DNA of 64,000 nt from Paenibacillus_E sp052115445 (lineage in GTDB: Bacteria; Bacillota; Bacilli; Paenibacillales; NBRC-103111), in NCBI RefSeq assembly GCF_052115445.1, contig NZ_JBFRGR010000002.1:124001-188000 (forward strand). Reading direction: 5' to 3'. The position numbers and the translations under genes were made by a program. Shown here in pieces: positions 17,846 through 27,864 of this stretch. Each line of letters opens with the position of its first letter. Positions within the stretch are counted from its first letter, which is position 1. The notes beneath the pieces were generated by a model, which saw only the letters and a list, made by a program, of their open reading frames with translations, had not been told where the DNA came from and ran no database searches.

Positions 17846-18997
17846 CTATTTGTCTTCTTTTTGATAAGTAACCGTTCCGAAATCACCACTTATATCAAGA
17901 AATACACCATGCATATCAAAGATCTCTTTATCTTCTTCCAAATAACCAAGGACCTTTCTCCTTAACGATGTGTCCGGCTTAGCATCCTTTACCTCGGTCA
18001 ATTCATTAAATACGAAATTCCATAAAAAACGAACCGAACCCGCTGTCGGATAGAGATAAAACTGCTCTTGGAACCTGACAATATTGCTGGTAGGCGGTAA
18101 CATTTCCCGAAGTTGTGGCGTAAAGAGCCATGTATGGCATGCCATCCCCTTATACTGGACTTCCGGGAAATACGTTGCATAAAATTCCTTCGCTTGAATG
18201 TAAGTGTCTTTGATTTGATCCATATCAAAAGCCGTATCTCTCGGGATATGAATCTCAAGCATCGTATCATCCTTGTCCAATACTTTTTCCCACTCATCCC
18301 GCATAAGCTTCACAGGTTCGTTTAAGCCTTTGCCGTCAGGCGTAATAGGATTTCCTATGAAATATTCTTCGGTTTCCTCATATTCCGTCACAAAACCATC
18401 GGTAGTCTTCTCTTTATTGCAGACGCCTTGCTTATCACCATTCGCTCTTAATTCCATCCCTGCGCTGCATAAAAGCAATATACGATCTTCTTTCGCATTG
18501 TAAAAGCCTTTGACGACCCCAGAAAAATTGGTTGCGATAAACTGCATGCCACCAATCCGGAACATTCTGGCCTCCAGATGCCTCCAGATCCAACTGAAAT
18601 TTCTAATGGCATAATAGCCGACTAAATTATAGGCATTTTGAACCCAAACACCGATATCCCTTAAGGTTTCTACAAATAACTCTTCACTCAGTCCTCTTTC
18701 GGCATACTTCTGCTCAGCCAGAGGCAGTCTTTGCAGTGCTGCATGCAAATATAACAGGGAAGCCGAATTTCCGAGTACTTCTTCCACATAAGGATCTATC
18801 GCCAGCGGTTCCCACACGGTTGTCCAATAGCCACTTTCAATATTATTCTTATAAAATGACATATAAATATCAAAAAGTTTTTGATCATTATTTATATGAT
18901 CGACGATGTTCATCAAGATTTCGGTTGCGCCTTCAGGCATCAAAATTTTCCGACAATACTGCTGAGTAATTTCTTTGGATAATAATAAAAATTCCAT
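17846..18997 (-). CDS. Acyltransferase-domain protein (GNAT-like, NAT_N plus GNAT_C)
   Basis: This 383-aa cytoplasmic protein has a C-terminal half with the strings MLEIHIPRDTAFDMDQI and TWLFTPQLREMLPPTSNIVRF, diagnostic of the GNAT-like C-terminal domain found behind an all-helical N-terminal domain in Firmicutes acyltransferase-domain proteins. The acyl donor and acceptor are not known. AAGGAG lies 7 nt before ATG 18997. The gene is single, with its own strong terminator. Confidence 0.78.
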   Translation of the reverse strand: MEFLLLSKEITQQYCRKILMPEGATEILMNIVDHINNDQKLFDIYMSFYKNNIESGYWTTVWEPLAIDPYVEEVLGNSASLLYLHAALQRLPLAEQKYAERGLSEELFVETLRDIGVWVQNAYNLVGYYAIRNFSWIWRHLEARMFRIGGMQFIATNFSGVVKGFYNAKEDRILLLCSAGMELRANGDKQGVCNKEKTTDGFVTEYEETEEYFIGNPITPDGKGLNEPVKLMRDEWEKVLDKDDTMLEIHIPRDTAFDMDQIKDTYIQAKEFYATYFPEVQYKGMACHTWLFTPQLREMLPPTSNIVRFQEQFYLYPTAGSVRFLWNFVFNELTEVKDAKPDTSLRRKVLGYLEEDKEIFDMHGVFLDISGDFGTVTYQKEDK

Positions 18998-19103
18998 TCC
19001 TATACTCCTTTCAAATTAAACAAGGCCCCAAACACATTGCCATATTGTCTCCAATTATAACCTATTGTCTTGAAAGAAAGTAATGACATCACAACCAAAC
19101 GAG

Positions 19104-19583
19104 CTACAATACCGTTAATATTTGATTTTTATGATGATTGTCGTGATCGTTAAATTCGTGAATGATGTACAGCAATGAATAGGGCGTGCCGGTGTGCGGG
19201 CAATTTTCTATTCCATTCACGGTAACATGTTTAGCAACAATATCGGTCTCTGCTAACAAAATGTCAACCAGCTCAAGACGCGTTTGCTTGAATTCATCGA
19301 GTAAGCGGTCATTTGAAATCCCCGATCGAGCATATTCATAAGCTAGTCTGTTGAACGAATCGAAATCCGGAAACGTCATACCTTCACCATTTGTAATTGC
19401 TGGGATAATCATCGAGATTAAGTAAGAATCCCAGTTTTGAAGATGCGATACGATTTCTCCTATGGATGCTTTTCCTTCAGCAATAGGCTGTAACCACATA
19501 CTCTCGGGGACTTCTCGTAACGTATCTGTCCAGTTTGTGAATTCTTTATACCGAAGAATCGTATTTGTATTCAAGCTAATCAT
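19104..19583 (-). CDS. DinB-like four-helix protein
   Basis: This 159-aa protein fits the DinB/YfiT metal-binding four-helix bundle. The helix with IGEIVSHLQNWDSYLI supplies the first His, and the C-terminal IIHEFNDHDNHHKNQI supplies the other two likely metal ligands. Family members are thiol transferases or of unknown role. GGAG lies 9 nt before ATG 19583. It is separated from the histidine kinase gene, which reads in the same direction. Confidence 0.82.
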   Translation of the reverse strand: MISLNTNTILRYKEFTNWTDTLREVPESMWLQPIAEGKASIGEIVSHLQNWDSYLISMIIPAITNGEGMTFPDFDSFNRLAYEYARSGISNDRLLDEFKQTRLELVDILLAETDIVAKHVTVNGIENCPHTGTPYSLLYIIHEFNDHDNHHKNQILTVL

Positions 19584-19680
19584 ATTGGAATCTCCATTTC
19601 ATTGTGGAATAATACCCCATCCCAATAATACCGAATATACGTTCTCATGTGAAGCAGTAATTTTACAATGCACATGTCCC

Positions 19681-21486
19681 TCACATACACGGAATCTTAA
19701 CAATCACCGTCGTACCGTAACCAATCTCACTTTCGATCCCTACCCCATAACCTTCTCCAAACAGCAGTTGAATCCTGTTATTTATATTGGAAATCCCGAT
19801 ACTGTTCCCAACAAAGCTATTTTCCACTCTCTCCGAAAAGGCCATATTTAGTTTCGCTTTCAGGCTTTCGAGCTCATCTTTACCGATCCCTTTTCCAGAA
19901 TCCCATATTTGAAAACAGACATCACCATTCGCATCTAGATGCCCACTCACCCGAAGTGTTCCGCCGGCATCCATACTTTCAAGTCCATGATAGACGGAGT
20001 TTTCAACAATGGGCTGCAAGATCATTTTAGGTGTCTTCATTTCTAGAATCTTTTCATCCACATTTATATCCATATCAAACTTGTTTTCATAGCGAATTGA
20101 GATAATTTTCAGATACGCTTGGATACATTGAATTTCTTCACTGATCATCACAAGATCGTCTTTTTTTATACTATATCGAAAAATCTTTGACATGGATGAA
20201 GTAATCAGCGCTATTTCTTTGCTGCCGTATTCAAGCCCGATACTGCTTATGCAATTTAATGTATTATAAAGGAAATGCGGATTTATTTGACTTTGTAAGG
20301 CAGAGAATTCAGCCTGTTTTTTGCTGAGCTCAGACTCATATAAACTTGCCTGAGTATGGAAAATATTGCTTGTCATCTCTTCCATTTTGTCAATCATGCT
20401 ATTGATATCATAGGCCAACACGCCGACTTCATTCGTTGAACGTACCTTAACTCTAAAGCCTACATCTCTTTTACCAATTTTCTTCATATCTGCGATAAGC
20501 CCCATGACCGGCCGCGTCAGATTATTCAAGAAAAAATATCCTAGAATAAGCATACTCAGAATGATACCAATTCCTGCTATGATACTAATGTTTTTAATGG
20601 CATACATGTCTGTTGTCAACTCTTGCACTGGAATAATACTTACAATACGCCAGCCGTCAGCCTGCTGCAAATCTTTTTCCTGGACGATTACTTCTTCATC
20701 ATTAATTGTCGTTTTTACCCCATTAGTTAAACGGTTCCGATCTACGGAAAGGATATCCTCGTACAAAATACCGCGGAAATTTGCATTATTGGATACAATA
20801 ACCTCATTTTGGCTATTTAGAATGTACAACGTAGAGTTAGGCGTTAATTCCGTATTCTGAACAAGCTCCTTCAACTTTTCCGTGTTCACCATAATGGAAC
20901 AATAGCCTGTCCTCTGAGAGAATTGAACCCCGCCAATCGATTCAATAATGGGTGCTATATAAAAGAAATATTCGCTTCCTGTTTTTTCGTCTTTTAGAAG
21001 GGTTGTAAACTGTCCTGTTTCAACAGAATCCCTATCATTTTTGTAGGTGCTAACAAATTCTTCGTATTGTTTCGAATAAAAAATATCACCGTTTCCAGTA
21101 CTATGGACTCGTCGTCCTTGATTATCATTAATAACAATGCCATTCACATAGGAATTAAAGGATCTCATATATTCCATAAGTTCAATTACATATGTACCTA
21201 TATCAAAACTCCGCTTATAATCATCATCAGCGATCGTAAATTCTTGTATCTTTTTATTATCAACAGCTATTTTGGTACTAACTTTTATATCATTAAAAAC
21301 GGAATTTATCTTTTGGCTTGTTTGTTCAATGATCTTATTCCCATAATTCGCAGCTCTGTTCTGCGTCAGATTATAGAAACTATTATAGGAATAAAACTCC
21401 ATTATTGAGAAAATGATAACCGAAAATAAAAATATAAGTAATATCTGATGCTTTAGTTTCAGTCTACTAATCTGCAAATTCCTCAC
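19681..21486 (-). CDS. YesM-type sensor histidine kinase
   Basis: This protein of about 601 aa has one N-terminal membrane segment, an extracellular Cache-type sensor of about 250 residues, a second membrane segment (IIAGIGIILSMLILGYFFLNNLTRPV) and a HAMP linker. The His_kinase core follows with phosphoacceptor QINPHFLYNTLNCISS, then a HATPase (WDSGKGIGKDEL). The N of the N box reads MILQPIVENSVYHG. GTG at 21486 has GAGGG 5 nt upstream; TTG at 21498 would overlap the regulator stop by 4 nt. It forms a two-component system with the regulator gene immediately upstream and probably controls the importer at 23085-26646. Confidence 0.92.
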   Translation of the reverse strand: MRNLQISRLKLKHQILLIFLFSVIIFSIMEFYSYNSFYNLTQNRAANYGNKIIEQTSQKINSVFNDIKVSTKIAVDNKKIQEFTIADDDYKRSFDIGTYVIELMEYMRSFNSYVNGIVINDNQGRRVHSTGNGDIFYSKQYEEFVSTYKNDRDSVETGQFTTLLKDEKTGSEYFFYIAPIIESIGGVQFSQRTGYCSIMVNTEKLKELVQNTELTPNSTLYILNSQNEVIVSNNANFRGILYEDILSVDRNRLTNGVKTTINDEEVIVQEKDLQQADGWRIVSIIPVQELTTDMYAIKNISIIAGIGIILSMLILGYFFLNNLTRPVMGLIADMKKIGKRDVGFRVKVRSTNEVGVLAYDINSMIDKMEEMTSNIFHTQASLYESELSKKQAEFSALQSQINPHFLYNTLNCISSIGLEYGSKEIALITSSMSKIFRYSIKKDDLVMISEEIQCIQAYLKIISIRYENKFDMDINVDEKILEMKTPKMILQPIVENSVYHGLESMDAGGTLRVSGHLDANGDVCFQIWDSGKGIGKDELESLKAKLNMAFSERVENSFVGNSIGISNINNRIQLLFGEGYGVGIESEIGYGTTVIVKIPCM

Positions 21487-21494
21487 TCCGACCC

Positions 21495-22931
21495 TCAACT
21501 CTTTCTGAACTTCGTAGGCGTAATCCCACTTTGTTTCTTAAATACTTTGTTGAAATAATAGTAATCCATATAGCCTACTTTTGCTGCAATTTCATCAATG
21601 GACAATTCGGTATGTTTCAAAAGCTCACAAGCTTTCTTGATCCTCAAATCAGTGACATATTCTGAAAAAGTTTTACCCAAATTCTTCTTAAATAGTTGGC
21701 AACAATAGACTTGATTGATTAAAAACTTCACAGATAAATCTTTAAGGTAAAGCTCGCTCTGAAAATTAGTGTCGATGTATTTCACCATTTGGGCAAAATA
21801 GGAGTTTTTATCCCCTTCATTCCCAGATTGATAGTTCAGTTGCTTTATGTACGTCATAATGTCAAATAAAAAACTGCACAATGACTCAAAGGTTTCAAAA
21901 CGCTCCTTCAGTTCAGAGTAATTCAGGAAATCAAGTTCCATGTCTTTTAGCTCTTCGTAGTAACTGCCAACCAAGCTACTCACCACTTGATTCCATAAAT
22001 AAACGACCTCTCCCATCCCTAACTTATTGTGATCAAAGAAATATAGGAGTCTATCCATAATGTCGTCCATTTCTTCAAACTTTTTCTCTTGAATAATAGA
22101 GCAAATACCATCTATATACGGCTTAACCAAATTAAGCTTTTGTTCATATTCAAAAATACCATTGGCTTCATTTAAAAATACGGTTGACGCTGCGATATCT
22201 GCTTCTTTAATAAGCTTGGCCATATGGTCATACTGGTTAGAAATGCTACTGATTCCTACCGTTTTTATATCTAAGTCAATGAATACGGCTGAATCGAAAC
22301 TAACATCCAAATCCGTTCTGTTGTCACTTTTGAGAATATATAAAGTTTTTCTTGATCCTAAATTAACTTCCAATGTAGGTTTAAAATTGAAAGCACTTAT
22401 GTCAAGATCATGCTTTTTCTCACCATTTGAATACATGATAAATACACGGAAGTAGTCGTCCGTTGATTGATCAAATAACTGAGTTAAACGATTCAATTCA
22501 CTTTTATCCGATGAGGTTAGTGCCTCTAAGATCTGATTATTTTTCATACTTCTCTTAGTAGAAAAATGCAACGCCAGTTTCTCTATTAATGGATCTGCCA
22601 TCTCAATATCTAAAGGTTTTAGGCAATAATCCAGCGCACCATACCTTAGGGCTTCCTGCGCATATGCAAACTCCGCGAAACCGCTTACAACAACAAAGTC
22701 TACATCCAATCCCATGTCTTTGGTCTTTCTCATAAGATCAAGGCCAGAAATCTCAGGCATTCTTATGTCTGTAAAAACCAAATCAGGACGATCCTCACAG
22801 ATAAAATCAAATGCTTTATGGACACTGGTAAATTGGCCTATAATTTCAAACCCGTATTTCGTCCAGTTAAATGCGTTTCGTATTCCTTTTATCGCCCATG
22901 GTTCGTCATCTACAATAATAACACGATTCAT
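21495..22931 (-). CDS. YesN-type response regulator with AraC DNA-binding domain
   Basis: This 478-aa protein has a receiver domain at the N-terminus (VIIVDDEPWAIKGI, phosphoacceptor Asp in DLVFTDIRMPEISG), a long middle linker, and a C-terminal AraC helix-turn-helix pair (LSVKFLINQVYCCQLFKKNLGKTFS, IDEIAAKVGYMDYYYFNKVFKKQSG). ATG at 22931 is preferred because GGGGG sits 5 nt upstream; the frame is open to 22955. The gene precedes the kinase gene, the coding regions abutting or overlapping by 4 nt. Confidence 0.92.
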   Translation of the reverse strand: MNRVIIVDDEPWAIKGIRNAFNWTKYGFEIIGQFTSVHKAFDFICEDRPDLVFTDIRMPEISGLDLMRKTKDMGLDVDFVVVSGFAEFAYAQEALRYGALDYCLKPLDIEMADPLIEKLALHFSTKRSMKNNQILEALTSSDKSELNRLTQLFDQSTDDYFRVFIMYSNGEKKHDLDISAFNFKPTLEVNLGSRKTLYILKSDNRTDLDVSFDSAVFIDLDIKTVGISSISNQYDHMAKLIKEADIAASTVFLNEANGIFEYEQKLNLVKPYIDGICSIIQEKKFEEMDDIMDRLLYFFDHNKLGMGEVVYLWNQVVSSLVGSYYEELKDMELDFLNYSELKERFETFESLCSFLFDIMTYIKQLNYQSGNEGDKNSYFAQMVKYIDTNFQSELYLKDLSVKFLINQVYCCQLFKKNLGKTFSEYVTDLRIKKACELLKHTELSIDEIAAKVGYMDYYYFNKVFKKQSGITPTKFRKS

Positions 22932-23026
22932 AAGTGCCCCCTGTGTCAGCTTCATTGATCGTTATAAAATTTTAACTCTTTGGTAGCGAGATAACAAGTT
23001 GACTTCTGTAGACGTTTCACAATAAG

Positions 23027-23061
23027 AGCCTATGGATATAACGCCGTTATGTCCATAGGCT
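23027..23061 (-). terminator. Long hairpin terminator after the second importer operon
   Basis: AGCCTATGGATATAAC (23027-23042) pairs with GTTATGTCCATAGGCT (23046-23061), about 16 bp with one wobble pair and a 3-nt loop. It lies 24 nt after the lipoprotein stop and before the two-component genes. The T tract is short on both strands. Confidence 0.75.
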
Positions 23062-23084
23062 TTGTACGCTATAAAGCAAATTTA

Positions 23085-24677
23085 TTATTTCTTAGTTGTT
23101 TGCATAGCCCTGTAGATCTTCACATTCTCATCCATAACGGCCTGCCCGCCTGCTGCCATATATTCTGCAACGAGCTTATCGTACAAACTATCGAATTCTG
23201 CTGGCTTACAGACAATTAGCTTATCCGTCATTTGTTTGTTCATATCCCCAAGCGTTTTGCCAAACTTAATATTGGATTCACTTGGTGTATCAAAGAAGTA
23301 ACTTGTATACGTATCAGTCGTATTTATTTTGTAGGATTGTTCTGTAATAGCTTCGAGTCCCGGAGTCGATGATGCTAATGCTTTGATATTCTTCTGCTGA
23401 TCGCCAAGTTCCACGCCATTTACAATCAAGGTATAATCAAGATTTAAATTGGAGGTTTGCATATTATCACCTGTTTGATTGATGATCTGTGGAATGCCAT
23501 CGACCATCTTATGATTAACCCCTTCTTGACCGTATTGCAGGAAGAATAATACTTTAGGGTCAGACATCCAGTTTAGATATTTAATGGCCAATTCTGCATT
23601 TTTACTGCTCTTAGGGATAAACACATTCACGCCATTTTCATTGTACGCAATTTTCTTGTATTTCCCTTCGTAATTCTTGAACGCATCGATGGGTACAAAG
23701 CTTGCACTAGGCACATTTGCTTTCAAAGGCACACTGATATTTTGACGTAATGGATAATCCCAGTTTGCACTGAAGAATCCGACTTTACCGTTGGTCACAT
23801 CTGCATCCGCTTGCTTTGCTGTTTTATCTAACGCAAAATCAGGGCTGATTAATTTTTCATTGTAGAGCTTGTTGAGAAACTTGAGTGCATCCTTATTTCC
23901 AGGTCTTATCCAGCCCGGAGCTGTAACGAATTCTTCCTCTGTTTGTTTCTCCCAGTAAGATTCAAATAAATTTCCAGTGTTATAATTAAAACCTGTTGCT
24001 GCCAACCCCCATGGAATAACACCACTCACGCCACCAGGATTTTTATCTCGGAACGCAATTAGCGTATTATATAACTCATCCCTCGTAGTAGGAATCGGCA
24101 TTCCTAATTTATCTAGCCAATCCTTTCTAATAAACATACCACCCCATGCCAGCGAAGTTCTTTTAGCAGGGATCGCCATCTGTTTACCGTTGAAGAGTCC
24201 ATAAGAAAGAACCGTTTTACCTAGATAATTCGTTAGTTCCTTACCTTGCTTGGCTAACAAATCATCCAACTGAAGGATACCATTCACCTTAGCGTATCTT
24301 GAGACGGTCGGGCTGTCATAAGTAAATGAAATATCTGGCGCCTCATTGGCTGCCATCAATACATTAAGCTTATCAATTTCCTGGTTCCTAGGAACTGGTA
24401 TAAATTTAACAATAGCATTATTTTGCTTGCCAAAATTATCATTGATATACCTTGTCCACGTATTATTGTTCAGATCAGGCTGTCCCTGAATTCCTCTGTC
24501 AAATACTTCAACGGTTAGTGTTGTTGGTGGTCCTGAAGGCTTTGCAGATGCCGCTTCTGTTGCAGTCGCCGCTGACGTTGCTTTACTTTCATTTTTATTA
24601 TCGCTGCCACATCCGACTAATCCACTTGTTAGCAGCGTCAAGACTGGTAATATAACGAACATTTTTTTAATTTTCAT
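23085..24677 (-). CDS. Extracellular solute-binding lipoprotein, second importer
   Basis: This 530-aa protein has a lipoprotein signal ending in LVGC and a Ser/Ala-rich linker. The solute-binding fold carries the family strings RKDWLDKLGMPIPTTRDELYNTLIAFRDKNP and KNAELAIKYLNWMSDP. It is the last gene of the operon LplB-LplC-lipoprotein; AGGTGAGG precedes ATG 24677. The 131-nt gap before it can form a small TTCAAG/CTTGAA hairpin that may adjust its level relative to the permeases. The substrate is probably an oligosaccharide; not determined from sequence. Confidence 0.92.
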   Translation of the reverse strand: MKIKKMFVILPVLTLLTSGLVGCGSDNKNESKATSAATATEAASAKPSGPPTTLTVEVFDRGIQGQPDLNNNTWTRYINDNFGKQNNAIVKFIPVPRNQEIDKLNVLMAANEAPDISFTYDSPTVSRYAKVNGILQLDDLLAKQGKELTNYLGKTVLSYGLFNGKQMAIPAKRTSLAWGGMFIRKDWLDKLGMPIPTTRDELYNTLIAFRDKNPGGVSGVIPWGLAATGFNYNTGNLFESYWEKQTEEEFVTAPGWIRPGNKDALKFLNKLYNEKLISPDFALDKTAKQADADVTNGKVGFFSANWDYPLRQNISVPLKANVPSASFVPIDAFKNYEGKYKKIAYNENGVNVFIPKSSKNAELAIKYLNWMSDPKVLFFLQYGQEGVNHKMVDGIPQIINQTGDNMQTSNLNLDYTLIVNGVELGDQQKNIKALASSTPGLEAITEQSYKINTTDTYTSYFFDTPSESNIKFGKTLGDMNKQMTDKLIVCKPAEFDSLYDKLVAEYMAAGGQAVMDENVKIYRAMQTTKK

Positions 24678-24808
24678 TGTTCAACCTCACCTTTATCTCA
24701 TAGTCATTTCGAATAGCGTTCACATAATGATCTAATCCTAGCTGATCGGTAACAGAATCACCACCTTTCATGCTTTTCAAGAAACAACTTGCTTGAACAA
24801 CCTATTTC

Positions 24809-25684
24809 TCAGCCTTTAATGGCCCCCGTCATGACACCTTCAACAAAGTATTTTTGAAGTTTAGGGTAAACCACTAAGATAGGAACTGTGGCAAACATGA
24901 CACTTGCAGCTTTCAATGATTCTGGAACAATATAAGCACCAATACTACCTTCACCTTGCTGGGTGTCTAACTGTTGATTCGCCGTAATGATTTGGTACAG
25001 CTTTAATTGCATGGGATACAAATTCTTATCGGTTATATAAAAGAGTGCATCTTGGAATCCATTCCATCTATCTACCGCGTAGAAGAGGCTTAAAGTTGCG
25101 ATCGACGGCAAAGAAAGCGGGAGAACAATTCGAAAAAGTATCCCTAGCTCATTACAACCATCAATAGATGCCGATTCTTCCAAGCTTTCTGGAAGTGATG
25201 AGAAAAATGTTTTTAGAATTATCAAATTGAACACACTCATCGCACCAGGCAAAAGCAAGCTCCATACGGAATTCATCATGCCTAAATTTTTCACCAACAT
25301 ATAACTTGGTATTAATCCACCGCTAAAATACATCGTAATGACCAAAATCGATAGAAAAAAGCTTCTTCCCTTCAATCTCTTCTTTGTAAGCGGATATGCA
25401 GCACATATCGTTAAAAACATACAAATGAGTGTATATACAATGGTAAGCACAATAGAATACCCCAGCGTATAGATCATTTCTACATCACTTAAGATCGTTT
25501 TATAGGTCTCGAGTGTGAATTCTACCGGCCAAAGTGTTACCTTCTGTGAAACAATGGCACTATTGGAACTCAGAGAAAGCGCAATCATATATAGAAATGG
25601 GACGAGACAGGTAATGGATACGCCTATGATGAATACGATAATAACTAGATCAACGAAGTTAGTTTTCTGCTTCCTCTTCAACAA
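24809..25684 (-). CDS. Sugar ABC transporter permease, LplC type, second importer
   Basis: This protein of about 291 aa has six predicted membrane segments and the EAA loop LEESASIDGCNELGILFRIVLPLSLP, and ends in PKLQKYFVEGVMTGAIKG. The start is uncertain: TTG 25684 (GGGAG 7 nt upstream), GTG 25690 or TTG 25702 (overlapping the upstream gene by 7 nt). The ribosome site lies immediately after the LplB stop, so the two permeases are probably translationally coupled. Confidence 0.9.
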   Translation of the reverse strand: MLKRKQKTNFVDLVIIVFIIGVSITCLVPFLYMIALSLSSNSAIVSQKVTLWPVEFTLETYKTILSDVEMIYTLGYSIVLTIVYTLICMFLTICAAYPLTKKRLKGRSFFLSILVITMYFSGGLIPSYMLVKNLGMMNSVWSLLLPGAMSVFNLIILKTFFSSLPESLEESASIDGCNELGILFRIVLPLSLPSIATLSLFYAVDRWNGFQDALFYITDKNLYPMQLKLYQIITANQQLDTQQGEGSIGAYIVPESLKAASVMFATVPILVVYPKLQKYFVEGVMTGAIKG

Positions 25685-25695
25685 ACTCACACTCC

Positions 25696-26646
25696 CTACC
25701 AAATTCCCTGCTCACCAATTTTTTTGGCAATAAAATTCGCTGTCACTAAAAACACTAACCCTACAACCGATTGAAACAATCCAACAGCTGTTGCTTGCGA
25801 GAAATCCCCTGACCCAATTCCGATACGATATACAAATGTACTGATGACATCGGAGTATTCACTTACCAAAGAATTCCCCATGACAAAAGGCCGATCAAAC
25901 CCAATAGAGAGCATTCTTCCAATTTGCAAAATAAGCAAAATAATAATGGTCGGCTTTATTCCAGGCAAAGTAATATGCCATATTTTACGAAGTCTGCTGC
26001 ACCCATCCATATCGGCAGCCTCATATAACTCCTTATTGATGCCAATGATGGATGCTAAGTAGATGATTGTACCCCATCCTGCACTTTGCCACACCCCAAC
26101 CGCTAGATACATGATTAGCCAGTTGGTTTTTTGTGAAAGAAACTCCATGTGACCAATACCAAGGCTAGATAAGACGCTATTTGCCATTCCACCTGAAGAA
26201 AACATCAGGTAGACCATACCGCCAATAATGACCCAGGATAAAAAGTGCGGTAAATAGAGAATGGTTTGCGTCACTTTTTTAAATCTGACATGCCGAATTT
26301 CATTCAATAAAATGGCAAGTACAATGGGTGCCGGAAAACCTGCTACCAAATCTAGAAAGTTTAAAACAAGTGTGTTCTTAAGCGCACGGTAAAAACTACT
26401 TTGTTCAAAAATGAATTTGAATACGTCAAGCCCAACCCATTCGCTCCCGCTAATTCCTTCGAAAATGTTATAATCCTGAAATGCCATCACTACACCGTAT
26501 ATTGGCGCATATTTAAAAATGAATAAGTAAGCCATTGGTAATAGTAAGAGCACATATAGTAGAAAATCTCTTTTTAAATAATATACGATACTGTTCTTTC
26601 TTCTTAGATTCATGTTGTCCTGATACTTCCCTAAAACCGCTTTCAA
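25696..26646 (-). CDS. Sugar ABC transporter permease, LplB type, second importer
   Basis: This 316-aa membrane protein has the LplB hallmark FKYAPIYGVVMAFQDYNIFEGI and the EAA loop YEAADMDGCSRLRKIWHITLPG. TTG at 26646 has GGAGGG 9 nt upstream; ATG at 26613 is an alternative with a weaker site. It is the first gene of the second importer operon. A TATAAT box lies 45 nt upstream, in AT-rich DNA. Confidence 0.9.
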   Translation of the reverse strand: MKAVLGKYQDNMNLRRKNSIVYYLKRDFLLYVLLLLPMAYLFIFKYAPIYGVVMAFQDYNIFEGISGSEWVGLDVFKFIFEQSSFYRALKNTLVLNFLDLVAGFPAPIVLAILLNEIRHVRFKKVTQTILYLPHFLSWVIIGGMVYLMFSSGGMANSVLSSLGIGHMEFLSQKTNWLIMYLAVGVWQSAGWGTIIYLASIIGINKELYEAADMDGCSRLRKIWHITLPGIKPTIIILLILQIGRMLSIGFDRPFVMGNSLVSEYSDVISTFVYRIGIGSGDFSQATAVGLFQSVVGLVFLVTANFIAKKIGEQGIW

Positions 26647-26690
26647 CTATATCATCCCTCCCACTACAAATCGGATATCTCATGTAAAAA

Positions 26691-26740
26691 ATTATACTCG
26701 CCTGAATTTTTAATAAAATGTATTAATTTAAATTAATTTT
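26691..26740 (-). promoter_or_regulatory. Promoter region of the second importer operon
   Basis: On the minus strand TATAAT (complement of 26691-26696) lies 45 nt before the LplB start with no clear -35. A perfect 14-bp palindrome TTAATTTAAATTAA lies about 30 nt further upstream (near 26723-26737). The weak -35 suits activation by the YesN-type regulator. Confidence 0.45.
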
Positions 26741-26762
26741 GTAATAAATTAACTTTTGAATT

Positions 26763-26800
26763 AAAAAAAACGTCAAACAGCCCCCACCATGCTGGGGGCT
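26763..26800 (-). terminator. Terminator of the AraC regulator gene at 26823
   Basis: AGCCCCCA (26779-26786) pairs with TGGGGGCT (26793-26800). On the minus strand the hairpin is followed by GTTTGACG and then eight T (complement of 26763-26770). Confidence 0.75.
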
Positions 26801-26822
26801 ATTATATATGTAAAGGCATTAT

Positions 26823-27716
26823 TCACATTTTTTGGTGATTCCTTCTCTCAACAAACTGTCTCGGGCTGCAGCCGAAATGCCTTTTAAACAACTGATAAAA
26901 CTGGGCAGGGCTTGTAAAGCCGACTCTACCGCTTATTTCTGTTACCGAACATGTCTCTGTCAACAGGAGCTGTTCCGCTCGTTTCATTCTACGCATTTGC
27001 ACATAGGACGTAAACGTCATACCCATTCCTTTCTTAAACAGCTTGGCAAAATAACTACTGTTATAGTTCAACTTGCTGCTGATATCAGTAATCTGGCAAG
27101 GCGATTCTAACAGCTGTTCAATATAGGCTAACGCTGGACGCAATTTCACGGCTAGTTGATGATCCATCGGTTCAATGATCTGTTCATCATCAATTTGAAT
27201 CAGCGTGTACAGGAGTTTTTTCAAATTAGCATTTACGGCAAACTCGTAGCCTCTCCCTTTAACCGTTATTTCTCGAAGCATCTGATTAAGGAGCTCATGG
27301 ATGAGTTGAATGCTTAACGGATATTTCCTCAGCGCGTCATTCAGCCGTGTTAAATTGGCTGATCTACCGGTAAAAGCTGCCTGATAGGTCAGCAACGAAG
27401 GGTCCAAGAAAGCGGACATATCCACATGGCAAACGATGTAGATCAATTGAGATTGTACGTATTTGTGAGATCGGTGAAGCTCGTTCGAGCCTAACATCAC
27501 CACATCGCCGGCTTGCAATGTGTATGTTTGCTGTGTTGTCTCAATGGTCATCGTGCCCTTCAGAACTGTGATCCACTCTACTTCTTCATGGTAGTGCCAG
27601 GGACCGTATTGAATGGACACTTGGATTGGATGTCGAATGGTCCATATTTTCATCCTGAAATTCGGGTCTGCATAATCGACTTGTTCGTTATCGTAAGCGG
27701 TCAAATTCACTGCCAT
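26823..27716 (-). CDS. AraC-family regulator with cupin sensor domain
   Basis: This 297-aa protein has an N-terminal cupin (YGPWHYHEEVEWITVLKGTMTIE, LQAGDVVMLGSNELHRSH) and a C-terminal AraC domain (DISSKLNYNSSYFAKLFKKGMG, VTEISGRVGFTSPAQFYQLFKRHFGCSP). ATG at 27716 is chosen: AAAGGA lies 10 nt upstream and the cupin begins soon after; the frame is open to 27815 without a better site. It is divergent from the 902-aa glycosidase at 27865 and is the obvious candidate to control it. Confidence 0.88.
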   Translation of the reverse strand: MAVNLTAYDNEQVDYADPNFRMKIWTIRHPIQVSIQYGPWHYHEEVEWITVLKGTMTIETTQQTYTLQAGDVVMLGSNELHRSHKYVQSQLIYIVCHVDMSAFLDPSLLTYQAAFTGRSANLTRLNDALRKYPLSIQLIHELLNQMLREITVKGRGYEFAVNANLKKLLYTLIQIDDEQIIEPMDHQLAVKLRPALAYIEQLLESPCQITDISSKLNYNSSYFAKLFKKGMGMTFTSYVQMRRMKRAEQLLLTETCSVTEISGRVGFTSPAQFYQLFKRHFGCSPRQFVERRNHQKM

Positions 27717-27864
27717 ATTGTTATTGTCCTTTCTTCCATGTACTCCTGCTATCATATCACGAATGTCCGTTTTCAAGACAAAATGATCCGCTATCAAGAG
27801 GCTTTTAGCCTTCAATTATTTTAAAATAAAGAGAATACAACATCTGTAAAAGGAGCGATGATCC

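Noticed and set aside
17576..17965. 129-codon plus-strand frame with a GRELGAR repeat
   Set aside because: It is the reading of the heptamer array and runs through the terminator into the antisense of the acyltransferase gene.
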